A stretch of 47,357 bases of DNA. It comes from Glycomyces sp. YM15. GTDB taxonomy: Bacteria; Actinomycetota; Actinomycetes; Mycobacteriales; Micromonosporaceae. Location: positions 1-47,357 of the forward strand of contig NZ_JAERMK010000030.1 in assembly GCF_016918015.1 (NCBI RefSeq), read 5' to 3'. The notes below the pieces were generated by a model. It was not told the DNA's origin, did not search any database, and worked only from the letters and a program-made list of their open reading frames with translations. The number at the start of each line of letters is the position of its first letter. The stretch's first letter is position 1. Shown here piece by piece: positions 33,302-43,000 of this stretch. A program made the position numbers and the translations under genes.

Positions 33302-34038
33302 ACCCCGCCGAGACCGCCGCCTCCGGGCCGCTGCTCCTCGCCTTCGGCGTGGCCGCGCTCGCCGGGCTCGTCTCCTTCGCGTCCCCGTGCACGCTCCCGC
33401 TCATGCCCGGATACGTGTCCTATGTGACCGGCATGAGCGGCCAGGAGCTCGCGAAGGACCGCCGGATCGGGCGCGTCCTGCTCGGCGCGCTCCTGTTCGT
33501 CGGCGGGTTCACCGCGGTCTACACCACGGTCGTGTTCGCCCTGCAGAGCGCCGGACGCGCCCTCCTCACCAACTCCTCCGCATTGGAGACCGTGGCCGGG
33601 GTCGTCATGATCGCCATGGGCCTCATGTTCATCGGCCTCATCCCCGCCCGCGGCGGCTTCGCCCCCCGATGGCGCCCGGCCGTCGGCCTCGCCGGGGCCC
33701 CGCTGTTCGGCGCGGTCTTCGCGCTCTCCTGGATCCCCTGCACCTCACCGGTGCTCGCGGCGATCACGAGCCTCGCGGTGATCCAGGACGGCACCGGCCG
33801 CGGCATCGGCCTCATGATCGCCTACTGCGCCGGGCTCGGCGCGCCCTTCGTGCTCTTCGCCGTCGGCATGCACCGCCTCGCGGGTGCCCTCGACTTCCTC
33901 AAACGCCACGGCCGCGCGATCTCGATCGCGGGCGGCGTCATGCTCTGCCTCGTCGGCATCGCCCTCGTCACCGGCGCCTGGACCGAGTTCACGAACTGGC
34001 TGCGCGCCACGGTCGGAGCCGGGGTGAGCCTGCTGTGA
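33298..34038 (+). CDS. ccdA: cytochrome c biogenesis protein CcdA
   Basis: The 246-aa protein has six transmembrane helices and the two conserved redox cysteines, Cys31 in FASPCTLPLMPGY and Cys148 in SWIPCTSPVL. It moves electrons from cytoplasmic thioredoxin across the membrane to ResA for reduction of apocytochrome c. GTG 33298 overlaps the stop of the small membrane protein (GTGA). Its C-terminus (TVGAGVSLL) is echoed in a mini-ORF that follows. Confidence 0.93.
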   Translation: MNPAETAASGPLLLAFGVAALAGLVSFASPCTLPLMPGYVSYVTGMSGQELAKDRRIGRVLLGALLFVGGFTAVYTTVVFALQSAGRALLTNSSALETVAGVVMIAMGLMFIGLIPARGGFAPRWRPAVGLAGAPLFGAVFALSWIPCTSPVLAAITSLAVIQDGTGRGIGLMIAYCAGLGAPFVLFAVGMHRLAGALDFLKRHGRAISIAGGVMLCLVGIALVTGAWTEFTNWLRATVGAGVSLL

Positions 34039-34091
34039 CGACCACGAACCGGCCGCGCGCCGCCACCGATGCCGGGGTGAGCCTCCCGTGA
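34035..34091 (+). other. 18-codon chimeric mini-ORF between ccdA and resB
   Basis: GTG 34035 overlaps the ccdA stop and the TGA at 34089-34091 overlaps the resB start. The 18-residue frame (VTTTNRPRAATDAGVSLP) starts like ResB (VTTT) and ends like CcdA (AGVSLL). At DNA level 34018-34045 and 34071-34098 are about 25/28 identical. It looks like a duplication remnant that preserves stop-start coupling. Confidence 0.55.
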
Positions 34092-35698
34092 CCACCACCC
34101 TCGCGCCCCCGCCCCGTTCCAAACCCAAGCCCCTCAAGCGCCTCCGCTCCTTCGTCCGCCGCTGGTGGCACCAGCTCACCGCGATGCGCACCGCACTCCT
34201 GCTGCTCTTGGCGCTCGCGCTCGCCGCGATCCCCGGATCGACGTTCCCGCAGCGCTCCATCAGCGCCGTCGACGTAGCGGGCTACTACGACGAGCATCCC
34301 GACCTCGCGCCCTGGCTCGACCGGCTGTGGGCCTTCGACGTCTACACCTCGCCCTGGTTCTCCGCGATCTACCTGCTGCTCATGGTCAGCCTCGTCGGCT
34401 GCATCCTGCCGCGCCTCGCCGTCCACTGGAAGGCCCTGCGCGCCAAGGTCCCCGACGCGCCGCGGCGCATGTCGATCCTCCCGTACCACCGGGTCCTCGC
34501 GACCGAGGCGAACCAGTCGATGGCCCGCGCCGTGCTCAAGCAGCGCCGCTGGCGCACCACCGTGCGCGAAGCCGAGGACGGCACGGTCACGATCGCGGCC
34601 GAGAAGGGCCACCTGCGCGAGACCGGGAACCTGGTGTTCCACTCCAGCGTCATCTTCATGCTCGTCGGGGTCGCCCTCGGCAGCCTCATGAGCTGGTACG
34701 GCAACCGCATCCTCTCCGAGGACAAGGCCTACTGCAACAACCTCCAGCAGTACGACGAGTACGGCCTGGGCGCGTGGGTCGACGAGACGACCCTCCCGCA
34801 GTTCTGCCTGACCCTCAACGACTTCGACGCCGAGTTCACCAACGGCGGCCCGACCGCCTACGACGCCGCCGTCTCCTACGAGGCGGCCGGTGAGGACGGG
34901 ACCGCCGAGACCGGCGACTACGCGCTCGAGGTCAACCGCCCGTTGAACCTCGACGGCACCAACGTCTTCCTCATCGGCCACGGCTACACCGCCGTCGTCA
35001 CCTACACCGACCGCTACGGCCAGACCCAGACCCTCCATCAGGAGCTCCTGGCGATGGACGCCGCGATGAACTCCGAGGGCGCGTTCAAGTTCCCCGACGC
35101 CAACGTCGACCCGGACACCGGCATCGTCGATCGGGACGCCGAGGTCGGTTTCGACGCGATCCTGGTGCCCACCTACGACGACGCGACCGCGATGCTCCTC
35201 GGCACCGACCCCGAGCCGAACAACCCGGTGCTCGCCCTGACCGCCTACACCGGCGACCTCGGCCTCGCCGACGGGCAGCCCGAATCGGTGTACGCGATCA
35301 ACGAGACCCAGATCGACTCGGGGAACCTGGAGCAGGTCAACGACGAGGTCGAGGTCATCGGCGTCGGCGACGCGATGACCCTGCCCGACGGCTCCAGCCT
35401 CGCCTTCGACGGCGTCGAGCAGTACGCGGTCCTCCAAGTCCGCCACGACCCGGGCGGCCCCGTCGTCCTCGCCGGCGCGGTCCTGCTCCTCGGCGGTCTG
35501 CTGCCCGCGCTCGCGGTGCGCCGCAGGCGCTTCTGGATCCGATGGAACCCCGACGGCACCGTCGAGACCGCCGGGCTCAACCGCAACGACTACGACGGCC
35601 TCGACGAGGAGTGCGACGAGCTCACCGCTGCGATCGCGCCCGGTCACGAGCCGCCGAGCACCTCTGCACCCGACGAATCGATCAGGAGACAGCAATGA
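34088..35698 (+). CDS. resB: ResB family cytochrome c biogenesis protein
   Basis: The 536-aa protein matches ResB: a basic N-terminus (LKRLRSFVRRWWHQLTAMRTALLLLLALALAAIPGS in part), helices near 30-48, 92-112 and 190-210, the family phrase AIPGSTFPQR, an internal ETGNLVFHSSVIFMLVG, a large extracytoplasmic domain (about 210-450) and a last helix (VVLAGAVLLLGGLLPAL) before a cytoplasmic tail. With CcsA it forms the system II haem delivery and cytochrome c synthetase complex. GTG 34088 overlaps the mini-ORF; the TGA overlaps the ccsA ATG (ATGA). Confidence 0.92.
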   Translation: MTTTLAPPPRSKPKPLKRLRSFVRRWWHQLTAMRTALLLLLALALAAIPGSTFPQRSISAVDVAGYYDEHPDLAPWLDRLWAFDVYTSPWFSAIYLLLMVSLVGCILPRLAVHWKALRAKVPDAPRRMSILPYHRVLATEANQSMARAVLKQRRWRTTVREAEDGTVTIAAEKGHLRETGNLVFHSSVIFMLVGVALGSLMSWYGNRILSEDKAYCNNLQQYDEYGLGAWVDETTLPQFCLTLNDFDAEFTNGGPTAYDAAVSYEAAGEDGTAETGDYALEVNRPLNLDGTNVFLIGHGYTAVVTYTDRYGQTQTLHQELLAMDAAMNSEGAFKFPDANVDPDTGIVDRDAEVGFDAILVPTYDDATAMLLGTDPEPNNPVLALTAYTGDLGLADGQPESVYAINETQIDSGNLEQVNDEVEVIGVGDAMTLPDGSSLAFDGVEQYAVLQVRHDPGGPVVLAGAVLLLGGLLPALAVRRRRFWIRWNPDGTVETAGLNRNDYDGLDEECDELTAAIAPGHEPPSTSAPDESIRRQQ

Positions 35699-36660
35699 CC
35701 GGGGCCGAAGTCGCGAACGCGTTGTTCGTCGCCACCATCGTCGTCTACGCGGCGGCCATGTTCGCCTACGCGGTGGAGTACGCCTTCGACAGGCGCGCCC
35801 CCAAGCGCGCCGAGCAGCTCGCGGCCGTCGGCGCCGACGGCGCCGCCCCGGACGAACCGGCGCCCTCCGGCGAGGCCTCGATCAGCCCGGCCGCCGCGCG
35901 CGGCGCGGGCCGCCTCGGCCTGGTCCTCACGTTCCTCGGCACGGCGGCCCTCGCCGCGAGCATCGTCACCCGCGTCGTCTACACCGGACGGTGGCCGTGG
36001 GGCAACATGTTCGAGTACACGGTGGGCGTGGCGCTCGCGGGCATGGCCACCTGGCTGGTCCTCGTCTCCCGGGGGAGCGTGCCGCGCCGCCTCGGCCTGT
36101 TCGCGACCTTCGCGGTGACGATGGTCCTCGGCACGTCGGTGCGCGTCTACACCGAAGCGGGACCGCTGGTCCCGGCCCTGGACTCCTACTGGATCATCAT
36201 CCATGTGACGGCCGCGATCGCCTCCTCGGGCATCCTCCTCATCGGCTGCGTCTTCGCGATCCTGCACCTGCTCAAGCGCCGCTACGACCGACAGGTCTCC
36301 GACGGCAAGCCGATCCGCTTCCCGCTCAACGTCGCCGAGCGACTGCCGGACGCGACCGCCTTGGAGCGCATGACCTTCAAGATCCACGTGTTCGCGTTCC
36401 CGCTGCTCACCTTCGGCATCATCGCCGGGTCGGTGTGGGCGCACCTCGCGTGGGGCCGCTACTGGAACTGGGACCCGAAGGAGGTCTGGGCGTTCATCGC
36501 CTGGGTCGTCTACGCGGCCTACCTGCACGCCCGCGTCTCCGGCAGGAGCGCCAAGGCGAACGCGCCGTGGATCGCGATCCTCGGCTACGCCGTGATGCTC
36601 TTCAACCTCACCGCGGTGAACCTCGTGTTCTCCGGCCTCCACTCCTACGCGGGGGTCTGA
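35695..36660 (+). CDS. ccsA: CcsA/ResC haem-handling cytochrome c synthetase subunit
   Basis: The 321-aa polytopic protein has about eight helices and the tryptophan-rich WWD domain near 250-268 (WGRYWNWDPKEVWAF), which presents haem on the outer face. WGNMFEYTVG (about 103) and the His residues in IIIHVTAA and the C-terminal LHSYAGV are typical of CcsA. It completes the ResB-CcsA synthetase. ATG 35695 is preceded by CAGGAG and overlaps the resB stop. This is the last gene of the hemL-initiated operon that shows translational coupling. Confidence 0.94.
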   Translation: MTGAEVANALFVATIVVYAAAMFAYAVEYAFDRRAPKRAEQLAAVGADGAAPDEPAPSGEASISPAAARGAGRLGLVLTFLGTAALAASIVTRVVYTGRWPWGNMFEYTVGVALAGMATWLVLVSRGSVPRRLGLFATFAVTMVLGTSVRVYTEAGPLVPALDSYWIIIHVTAAIASSGILLIGCVFAILHLLKRRYDRQVSDGKPIRFPLNVAERLPDATALERMTFKIHVFAFPLLTFGIIAGSVWAHLAWGRYWNWDPKEVWAFIAWVVYAAYLHARVSGRSAKANAPWIAILGYAVMLFNLTAVNLVFSGLHSYAGV

Positions 36661-36811
36661 GGCCGGGTGACGGCTCGAAGGTGAGCGGAGGGCCCGTCGG
36701 ACGCTCCGCGCATCGACGCCCCGCCGGCTTCGCCGAGGCCGGGCCCCTGGTCGCGACCCCATGGCGCCGGTACGACCGCCACCTCCGCCGACGTTTCGAA
36801 CGGACAACGGG

Positions 36812-37345
36812 ATGACCCCTGAACACCTCCGCGACGCCGCAGGCCTCGCGGCCGTCTTCGGCTTCTTCGCCATGGCCTGGTTCGGCTGGGCCCAGGAGGG
36901 CCCGCCGAAACCCTGGGTGAAGTACCTCGCCGCGGGCTCGATCCTGAGCATCCTCGTCGCCGCCTCCGGCGGCTTCCTGCTGTGGCGGCACTGGTCCGAC
37001 GGCACCGTCTTCGACGACGCGACCGGCCGGGGCTTCGGCGTCATCGTCGGGATCGAGTTCGCCGCCGCCGGTCTCGGCGCGGGCCTCCTCGCCTGGCGCG
37101 GGCACGCCGACCGCATCTCGGCCTGGATCGCCTTCGTCGTCGGCGTCCACCTCTTCCCGGTCGCGGTGGTCCTGGCGATCCCGGCCGTCCACGTCAGCGC
37201 CGCCCTGATCACGGCCGCCTCCCTTGCCGCCGTGCCGATCGCGAAGGCCAAGGCCCTCAGGACCAGTGCCGTGGTCGGCCCGCTGACCGGCACGGTCCTC
37301 CTCGCCACCGCCGTCGCGTCGCTCGTCGACGCCCTCACCCGCTGA
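36812..37345 (+). CDS. uncharacterised five-helix membrane protein
   Basis: The 177-aa product (MTPEHLRDAAGLAAVFGFFAMAWFGWAQ in part) has about five to six helices and aromatic-rich loops (GWAQEGPPKPWVKYL, LLWRHWSD). I know no name for the family; similar small permease-like proteins are widespread in actinobacteria. It lies 151 bp after ccsA with a weak ribosome-binding site (ACGGG), so it may be a separate transcript or a loose end of the operon. A strong terminator follows at 37431. Confidence 0.7.
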   Translation: MTPEHLRDAAGLAAVFGFFAMAWFGWAQEGPPKPWVKYLAAGSILSILVAASGGFLLWRHWSDGTVFDDATGRGFGVIVGIEFAAAGLGAGLLAWRGHADRISAWIAFVVGVHLFPVAVVLAIPAVHVSAALITAASLAAVPIAKAKALRTSAVVGPLTGTVLLATAVASLVDALTR

Positions 37346-37383
37346 CCGACATCGCAATGCGTGAGGGGCCCTATATATAAGGC

Positions 37384-37460
37384 ATGGGAACGGAGCCGTG
37401 TCCTCCGAATGCCCAAGGCACAGAACGGGAACGGGCGCCCTCCGATCGGAGGGCGCCCGT
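37384..37460 (+). ncRNA. candidate small RNA with anti-Shine-Dalgarno motif
   Basis: TATATATAA at 37372-37380 is a striking -10-like element in this GC-rich genome. A start about 7 bases later would give a 77-nt RNA ending in the terminator hairpin at 37431-37460. The RNA would carry an exposed UCCUCC at 37401-37406, complementary to Shine-Dalgarno sequences. No good -35 is seen, and no ORF is supported here. Confidence 0.35.
37431..37460. terminator. bidirectional terminator hairpin
   Basis: A perfect inverted repeat, arms ACGGGCGCCCTCC and GGAGGGCGCCCGT with a GATC loop, lies between the plus-strand membrane protein gene and the end of the first MHYT gene. It can serve both converging units. 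Confidence 0.85.
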
Positions 37461-37493
37461 CTTGCCGCTCGACGCGTGCGCGGGTCGGAAAGG

Positions 37494-38579
37494 CTACCGG
37501 CGCGGCGTCTGCCTCGGGGTGATGTCGAAGTGCTCGGCGGTCCGCTCCAGATCCGCCTGCTGGAACGAGCGCTGCCCGTGCGCGCCAGGGCGGTCGGGGA
37601 CGATCAGCGGTCCATCGTGGCTGCCCATCGGCGCCTGGATCGGGGCCGTCCGCTGGTCGGGGACGTGGCCCTGGGCGCGTTCGCTTCTGTTGCGCACCCG
37701 CCCCGGCTTGGGGCCGCCCTGGCGGTTCGGTCGCGGCTGGGGGCCGCGGAGCTTGTCGACCGGGATCGCACCGGTCGCCGTCGGGAGCGCCTCCTCGTCG
37801 GCGACCTCGATGCCGAGCTGGTCGCGCTTGGTGACCATCTTCGGCTGGGTTCCCATGAGCGCGAACAGGAGCACGATGATGCCGATGGTCGCGACGCCGA
37901 GGATCGGGAGGATGAGCATGATCGGGTCGATGCCCGACACCGAGTTGCGGCCCCCGTCGGTGAGCTGGACGCGCACCCCGGCCATGCCGGTGAAGTGCAT
38001 CGAGCAGATCGCGGCCGCCATGATGACCGCCGCGCCCGACTGCCAGCGCCAGCCGTCGAGGTACATGCCGCAGAACAGGGCCGCGGTCGCGGCGACGACC
38101 GCGATCACCACGGAGGCGATGAAGTAGTTGCGCTCGTGGGAGATGTGCCCCGAGACGTTGATCGCCGCCATGCCCGAGTAGTGCATGATGACGACCCCGA
38201 TGCCAGTGATGGGGCCGGCCATGAGGATCTTCGCGACCGTGTTGCGCCGGCCCGTGCCCGCCACCAGCAGGCCGAAGAACACGGCGCCGATGGAGGCCAC
38301 GAGGCTCAGGAACGTCTTCAGCGGGTCGTAGCCGATGTCCGAGTCGACGACCTTGAATCCGATCATCGCGGTGAAGTGCATCATCCAGATCGCGGTGCCG
38401 CCCAAGGCGAACGCCGCCAGGGCGATCCACCGGACCCGCTTGCGGGCGGCCTTCACCGTGCCGTCCTGCCGGCGGGCCTGCGTCATGCACATGAGCGCCA
38501 GGATCGAACCCGCGAAGGCGAATCCGAAGGCCATGATGGGATTGATCCAGCCGTAAGTGAAATGACTTACGTGTTCCAT
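37494..38579 (-). CDS. MHYT-domain integral membrane sensor protein
   Basis: The 361-aa protein has seven helices and three MHYT-type motifs: WMMHFTAM (about 66), IMHYSGM (about 131) and SMHFTGM (about 193). In this family Met and His at the outer membrane edge are proposed to bind a copper ion and sense O2, CO or NO. Relatives often add GGDEF/EAL outputs; here residues about 250-361 form only a Pro/Arg/Gln-rich cytoplasmic tail with no enzymatic domain. GAGGAAG precedes ATG 38579. A second MHYT gene lies 78 bp upstream on the same strand, probably co-transcribed. Confidence 0.9.
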   Translation of the reverse strand: MEHVSHFTYGWINPIMAFGFAFAGSILALMCMTQARRQDGTVKAARKRVRWIALAAFALGGTAIWMMHFTAMIGFKVVDSDIGYDPLKTFLSLVASIGAVFFGLLVAGTGRRNTVAKILMAGPITGIGVVIMHYSGMAAINVSGHISHERNYFIASVVIAVVAATAALFCGMYLDGWRWQSGAAVIMAAAICSMHFTGMAGVRVQLTDGGRNSVSGIDPIMLILPILGVATIGIIVLLFALMGTQPKMVTKRDQLGIEVADEEALPTATGAIPVDKLRGPQPRPNRQGGPKPGRVRNRSERAQGHVPDQRTAPIQAPMGSHDGPLIVPDRPGAHGQRSFQQADLERTAEHFDITPRQTPRR

Positions 38580-38657
38580 CCGTGGTCTTCCTCCCCGGGC
38601 TCGGCCCGTATCCGGAATATTGCGCTTGAGGTGGGGCGCGAAGTGAAACTTATACGA

Positions 38658-39494
38658 CTACTGTCCGGCTGCGTCCGCAAGACGGACAGTTGCACTAGGA
38701 CGGTCATTTCGGTCACCGTTATCATCTTGTGAGATCGAATCGAGCGCCGGCGAGGCCAGCACCCCGAACACCATTCCCACGATCGCGATCATCGCCAGGA
38801 TCAGGATCGGCAGCAGCAGCACGAGCGGGCTGATGCCCGACACGATCCCGGTCGGCGGCCCTTCGACCTCGACCGCCGCCATACCGGTGTAGTGCATGCC
38901 CACCACCGCGACGCTCATGACCGCCGCGGCCAGGGTCATGGTGCCTCGCCGTGAGACCACGGCCGTGAACCGCAGGGCCACCGTCGAGGCGACCACCGCG
39001 ACCACCGCCGAAGCCGCGACCAGCAGCGGGTCGTAGACGACCCGGCCGCCCGTGGCGACCGCGGCCATCCCCGTGTAATGCATCCCGACCACGCCCGCGC
39101 CGCACACCAGTCCGCCGAGGATCAGGCGCGGCCAGCCGGCGCGCTCGCCCCCGGACACGAACAGCCCGATGCCGACGGCCGCGACCGCGAGTCCGAAGGA
39201 CGCGGCCGTGAGCCCCGGGCCGTAGGCGATGTCGGCGCCGGTGACGGTGAATCCGACCATCGCGATGAAGTGCATCATCCAGATGCCGACCCCGCCGATG
39301 GCCAAGGCGGCCAGCAGGGTCCATCGGAAGCGCCCGCCGGGGGAGGCGGCGGCGCGGGCGTAGCGGGACGCCGACAGCCCGAGGTAGGAGCCGGCCGCGG
39401 CGAAGGCGAGGCCCATCACGGGATTGAGCCAGCCGTACGTGAAGTGGTGGTGTTCGAGAGTGGTAGCGAGCAGGTCGTTCAGTGGCACTGCCAT
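38658..39494 (-). CDS. second MHYT-domain integral membrane sensor protein
   Basis: The 278-aa paralogue has the same seven-helix core with WMMHFIAM (about 78), GMHYTGM (about 143) and GMHYTGM (about 203), and opens LEHHHFTYGWLNPVMGL, like its neighbour's VSHFTYGWINPIMAF. It lacks the long tail of the first copy and ends after a short polar stretch. AGGAGG precedes ATG 39494; an in-frame ATG at 39524 has no such site. It is divergent from the conservon kinase, sharing a 564-bp control region. Confidence 0.9.
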   Translation of the reverse strand: MAVPLNDLLATTLEHHHFTYGWLNPVMGLAFAAAGSYLGLSASRYARAAASPGGRFRWTLLAALAIGGVGIWMMHFIAMVGFTVTGADIAYGPGLTAASFGLAVAAVGIGLFVSGGERAGWPRLILGGLVCGAGVVGMHYTGMAAVATGGRVVYDPLLVAASAVVAVVASTVALRFTAVVSRRGTMTLAAAVMSVAVVGMHYTGMAAVEVEGPPTGIVSGISPLVLLLPILILAMIAIVGMVFGVLASPALDSISQDDNGDRNDRPSATVRLADAAGQ

Positions 39495-40058
39495 GGGGTT
39501 GCCTCCTGGAAGGTCGTGGGTCAACCGTGCCTAATGGAGGGCGAAGTCTGTCGCACAGCCTGTGCGAGTCGCTTGCGGACCTGCGGGCGCCATGAGGGAT
39601 CGGTCCCCCGTTCGTGTCCGGAGGCTCGCACCCGGTGAGTGGGCTAAGGTGGTGGAACACCCGACACGAACCGTGTTCGCGTCACTTCGACCCGTATCGC
39701 GACGACAGGTCGCGGCCACGGGACGGGACTCGGCCGACCGGCACAACGGTCGTCGTCCGATCGGACGGTCTTCTCTGCCGAACAGCCGAATACCGCATAG
39801 GCATGTGTCCGAAAGATCAGTGTATCTTGGGATTCGCCCCGCAACACGGTGGCATACGCGGGCGTCTTCAGTACTCCAGTACGCCCCTGGATTTCGCCGC
39901 CCTCTTTCGTCATGATGGAATCTGCTGGGCTTCACATGCCGACCCCGCCGCCCCGGCGGCAGGAAGGCAGCCGACTCGACACGTCGGCCCGAGACCGATC
40001 CCGCCCGGCCCGGGCCCTTCGGTCTGACACAGAGGACCACCCCAGGAGGCTAGACAAG
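39495..40058. other. 564-bp divergent control region, MHYT / conservon
   Basis: No gene is supported. TAAGGT at about 39645 and TATCTT at 39823 are candidate plus-strand -10 elements. AAGAT-N6-ATCTT (39813-39828) is a short inverted repeat over the second. Frames in this region are open by composition only. Confidence 0.45.
39813..39828. promoter_or_regulatory. short inverted repeat over a putative conservon promoter
   Basis: AAGAT and ATCTT flank six bases; the right arm overlaps TATCTT, a possible -10 element about 230 bases before the kinase start. Confidence 0.35.
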
Positions 40059-43000
40059 GTGAGCAAGCGCAGCTCGAACCGTGCGGGTTCAGCGGCTCGA
40101 CGAGGACCGCTCGGCCTGCCCCGCATCGCCGACATGCGAATCCGGTCCAAGCTGGGACTGATCCTCCTGGTGCCGCTCGTAGTCCTGGTGGCCGTCGCCG
40201 GCCTCCGCCTCTACGACCTCTCCGACCGCGTGTTCGAGTCGAACGACATGGTGGACCTCGTCGAGTTCAACACCTACGTCGCCGAACTCCGGTACGAACT
40301 CCAGAAGGAGCGGTCCCTCCTCGTCACCCACCTCCGCCTCGACGGCGAACACGTCGCCGGCATCGACAAGGCGCTCTACGACGAGTCCAACGTCGCGGCC
40401 CAGCAGGGCGAGACCGACGCCGCCTACGACCAGTTCAACGAGAAGGCCGGCCAGCTCCCGCAGCTCTCCGACGACATCGACAACCGCGTCGACGCCGTCC
40501 AGACCCAGTACGAGAGCCTCGTCGCGATCCGCCAGCAGGCCGTCGAGGCCGCCGGACAGGCCTCCATCGACGCCACCTCCCGCGTCTACCAGCGCCTCGT
40601 CGAAGAACTGGTGACCATCACCGACATCTCCTCGCGCATCGTGAACGACGCCGACATCGCCCGGAACCTCCAGGCCATCGCCGCCGCCACCACCATCCTC
40701 GAGACCCTCGAGGAAGAGCGCGCGATCGCCATCAACGTCGGCGACGGCCGCGAGTTCATCAACAACACGCGCTGGCAGAACTTCATCTCGTTCGCCTCGC
40801 TCCGCAAGACCGCCGAGGACGAGTTCAAGACCGTCGCCAACCGCGAAGAGCAGCTCGCGTTCTTCTTCAGCGAAGGCGGTCTGAACACCGAGCAGGCCCA
40901 GGCGGCCCTCGCGTTCGAGAACGACGCGAAGTCCGCGAGCACGACCACGGCGCTCGAGGTCAACGCGGAGGTCATCGCCTCCTACGACGCGATCCTCGAC
41001 AACGGCCTCAAGTACATCAACTCCGAGTCCGACCAGGTGCTCGACGAGGCCGGCCGCGACCGCGACGCGCAGATCTTCCAGCTGCTGCTCGAAGCCGTGC
41101 TCATTCTGGCGGCCTTCGTCATCGCGACCGTGATCGCCCTGCTCATCGCCCGCAACATGGCGACCGGTCTGCGGCGACTGCGCGAAGGCGCGCTCGACGT
41201 CGCGCACGTCAGCCTCCCGCAGGCGGTGGCCCAGATGCGCGACGCCGAGACGATCGGCAACCGGACCCCCGACGAGGTCGCGGCCGAGACCGGCGCGGTG
41301 ATCGACATCGACCAGCGCGACGAGATCGGCAACGTGGCGCACTCGTTCAACATCGTCCACACCGAGGCGATCCGCATCGCGGCCGAGCAGGCCGCCCTGC
41401 GCGCCAACGTCTCCCAGATGTTCATCAACCTGGCCCGCCGCTCCCAGAACCTCGTCGACCGGCTCATCGGCCACCTCGACCACCTGGAGCGCGGCGAGGA
41501 GAACCCGGACCGCCTGGCCGAGCTGTTCCAGCTCGACCACCTCGCGACCCGCATGCGCCGCAACGACGAGAACCTCCTGGTGCTCGCCGGCGCGGACTCC
41601 ACCCGCCAGGAGCGCTACCCCGCGCCGATCGGCGACATCCTGCAGGCCGCGCAGTCCGAGGTCGAGCAGTACACCCGCATCGAGTTCGGCAACCTCGAGG
41701 CCGAGCGGGAGATCCGCCCGGCCGCGGTCAACGACCTCGTGCACCTCATCGCCGAGCTCATGGACAACGCGACCGCGTTCTCCCCGCCGGAGTCCCCGGT
41801 GCTCGTCGAGGCCGAGCAGATGCGCACCGCCGAGAGCCCGCAGGGCGCGATCCGCGTGCGCATCAACGACATCGGCATCGGCATGCCCCCCGGGCAGATC
41901 GAGGACATCAACCGCCAGCTCTCCGAATCGGCCGACGCCATCGACCTCGCGTCCTCGCGCATGATGGGCCTGGTCGTGGTCGCGCGCCTCGCCAAGCGGC
42001 ACGACGTGCGCGTCGAACTCCGCCCCGGCGAGCACCGCGGCACCGTCGCCGAGGTCATCCTGGGCGAAGCGGTCCTCACCGACCCGAAGCTCCCCGAACG
42101 CGGCCTCCGCTCCGGGGTCCCGCTGGACGGCACGAACTTCGACACCGGCGACGCGTTCTCCCTGGACGGCCGCGACGACTCCCCGCGCGGCGCGCTCGGC
42201 ATGAACTCCGGCGCGCTCCCGCAGGTCCCCGAGAGCCCCGCGGGCCTGTTCGACACGGTCGCCCAGCCGGGCCCCCAGTCGCCGCCCCCGCCGCAGTCGC
42301 AGCCGATGTGGCAGCCCAGCGCCCCGCAGCAGCCGTCCCGCCCGCCGGTGCCCCCGCAGCCCGCCGAGCCGCTCACCGGCGAGCACACGCTGCAGCGCAA
42401 CTCCGCGCAGGCGTCCCACCCGTTCCCGCCCGCGGCCGAGGAAGAGCCGGGCTTCATGTTCCGGCCCGGCAACCTCGCCGACGAGCGCCGCCCCGGCGGC
42501 AAGGTCATGGAAGTGACCGGGGAGATCGTCTCCTCTGAGCACGTCGCGCTGCCGAAGATCCAGCTCGAGGCGTTCACGCCCGAGCCGGAGCCGGTCCCGC
42601 CGTCGTGGCCCGACGCGGCCGCCGCGCCCGCCGGCACCGAGGCGCCCCGCGCCGCCAAGAAGGACCGCGTGTCCGCCCTCGACGCCACCACCGAGCTGCC
42701 GATCTTCCGCGAGGTCGAATCGGCCTGGTTCAAGGCGGTCACCCCCGCCCCCAAGAAGGTCGAGGACGACGCGCCCGCACACGGCGCCGCGACCGAGCCG
42801 CTCTCCCAGGGCGGCAACGAATCGTCCTCCCGTACTACGGAGGCCGCCCCCGCAGAGGTGGCGGAGACAACCTCGCCGCGCTACGCTGACCAGTCAGAAG
42901 CGGCCGAGTCCCCCGCCCAGGCTTGGGAGGCGGCACCGCCCACCCCTCCGCAGCCCACGGAAGGCTCGACGCCCATGCAGAGCAAGCCCGCCGACGATCA

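Noticed and set aside
35644..38490. 948-codon minus-strand open frame across ccsA and the first MHYT gene
   Set aside because: It is a shadow of ccsA and the membrane protein on the other strand and of the MHYT gene in another frame; the translation has no recognisable domain.
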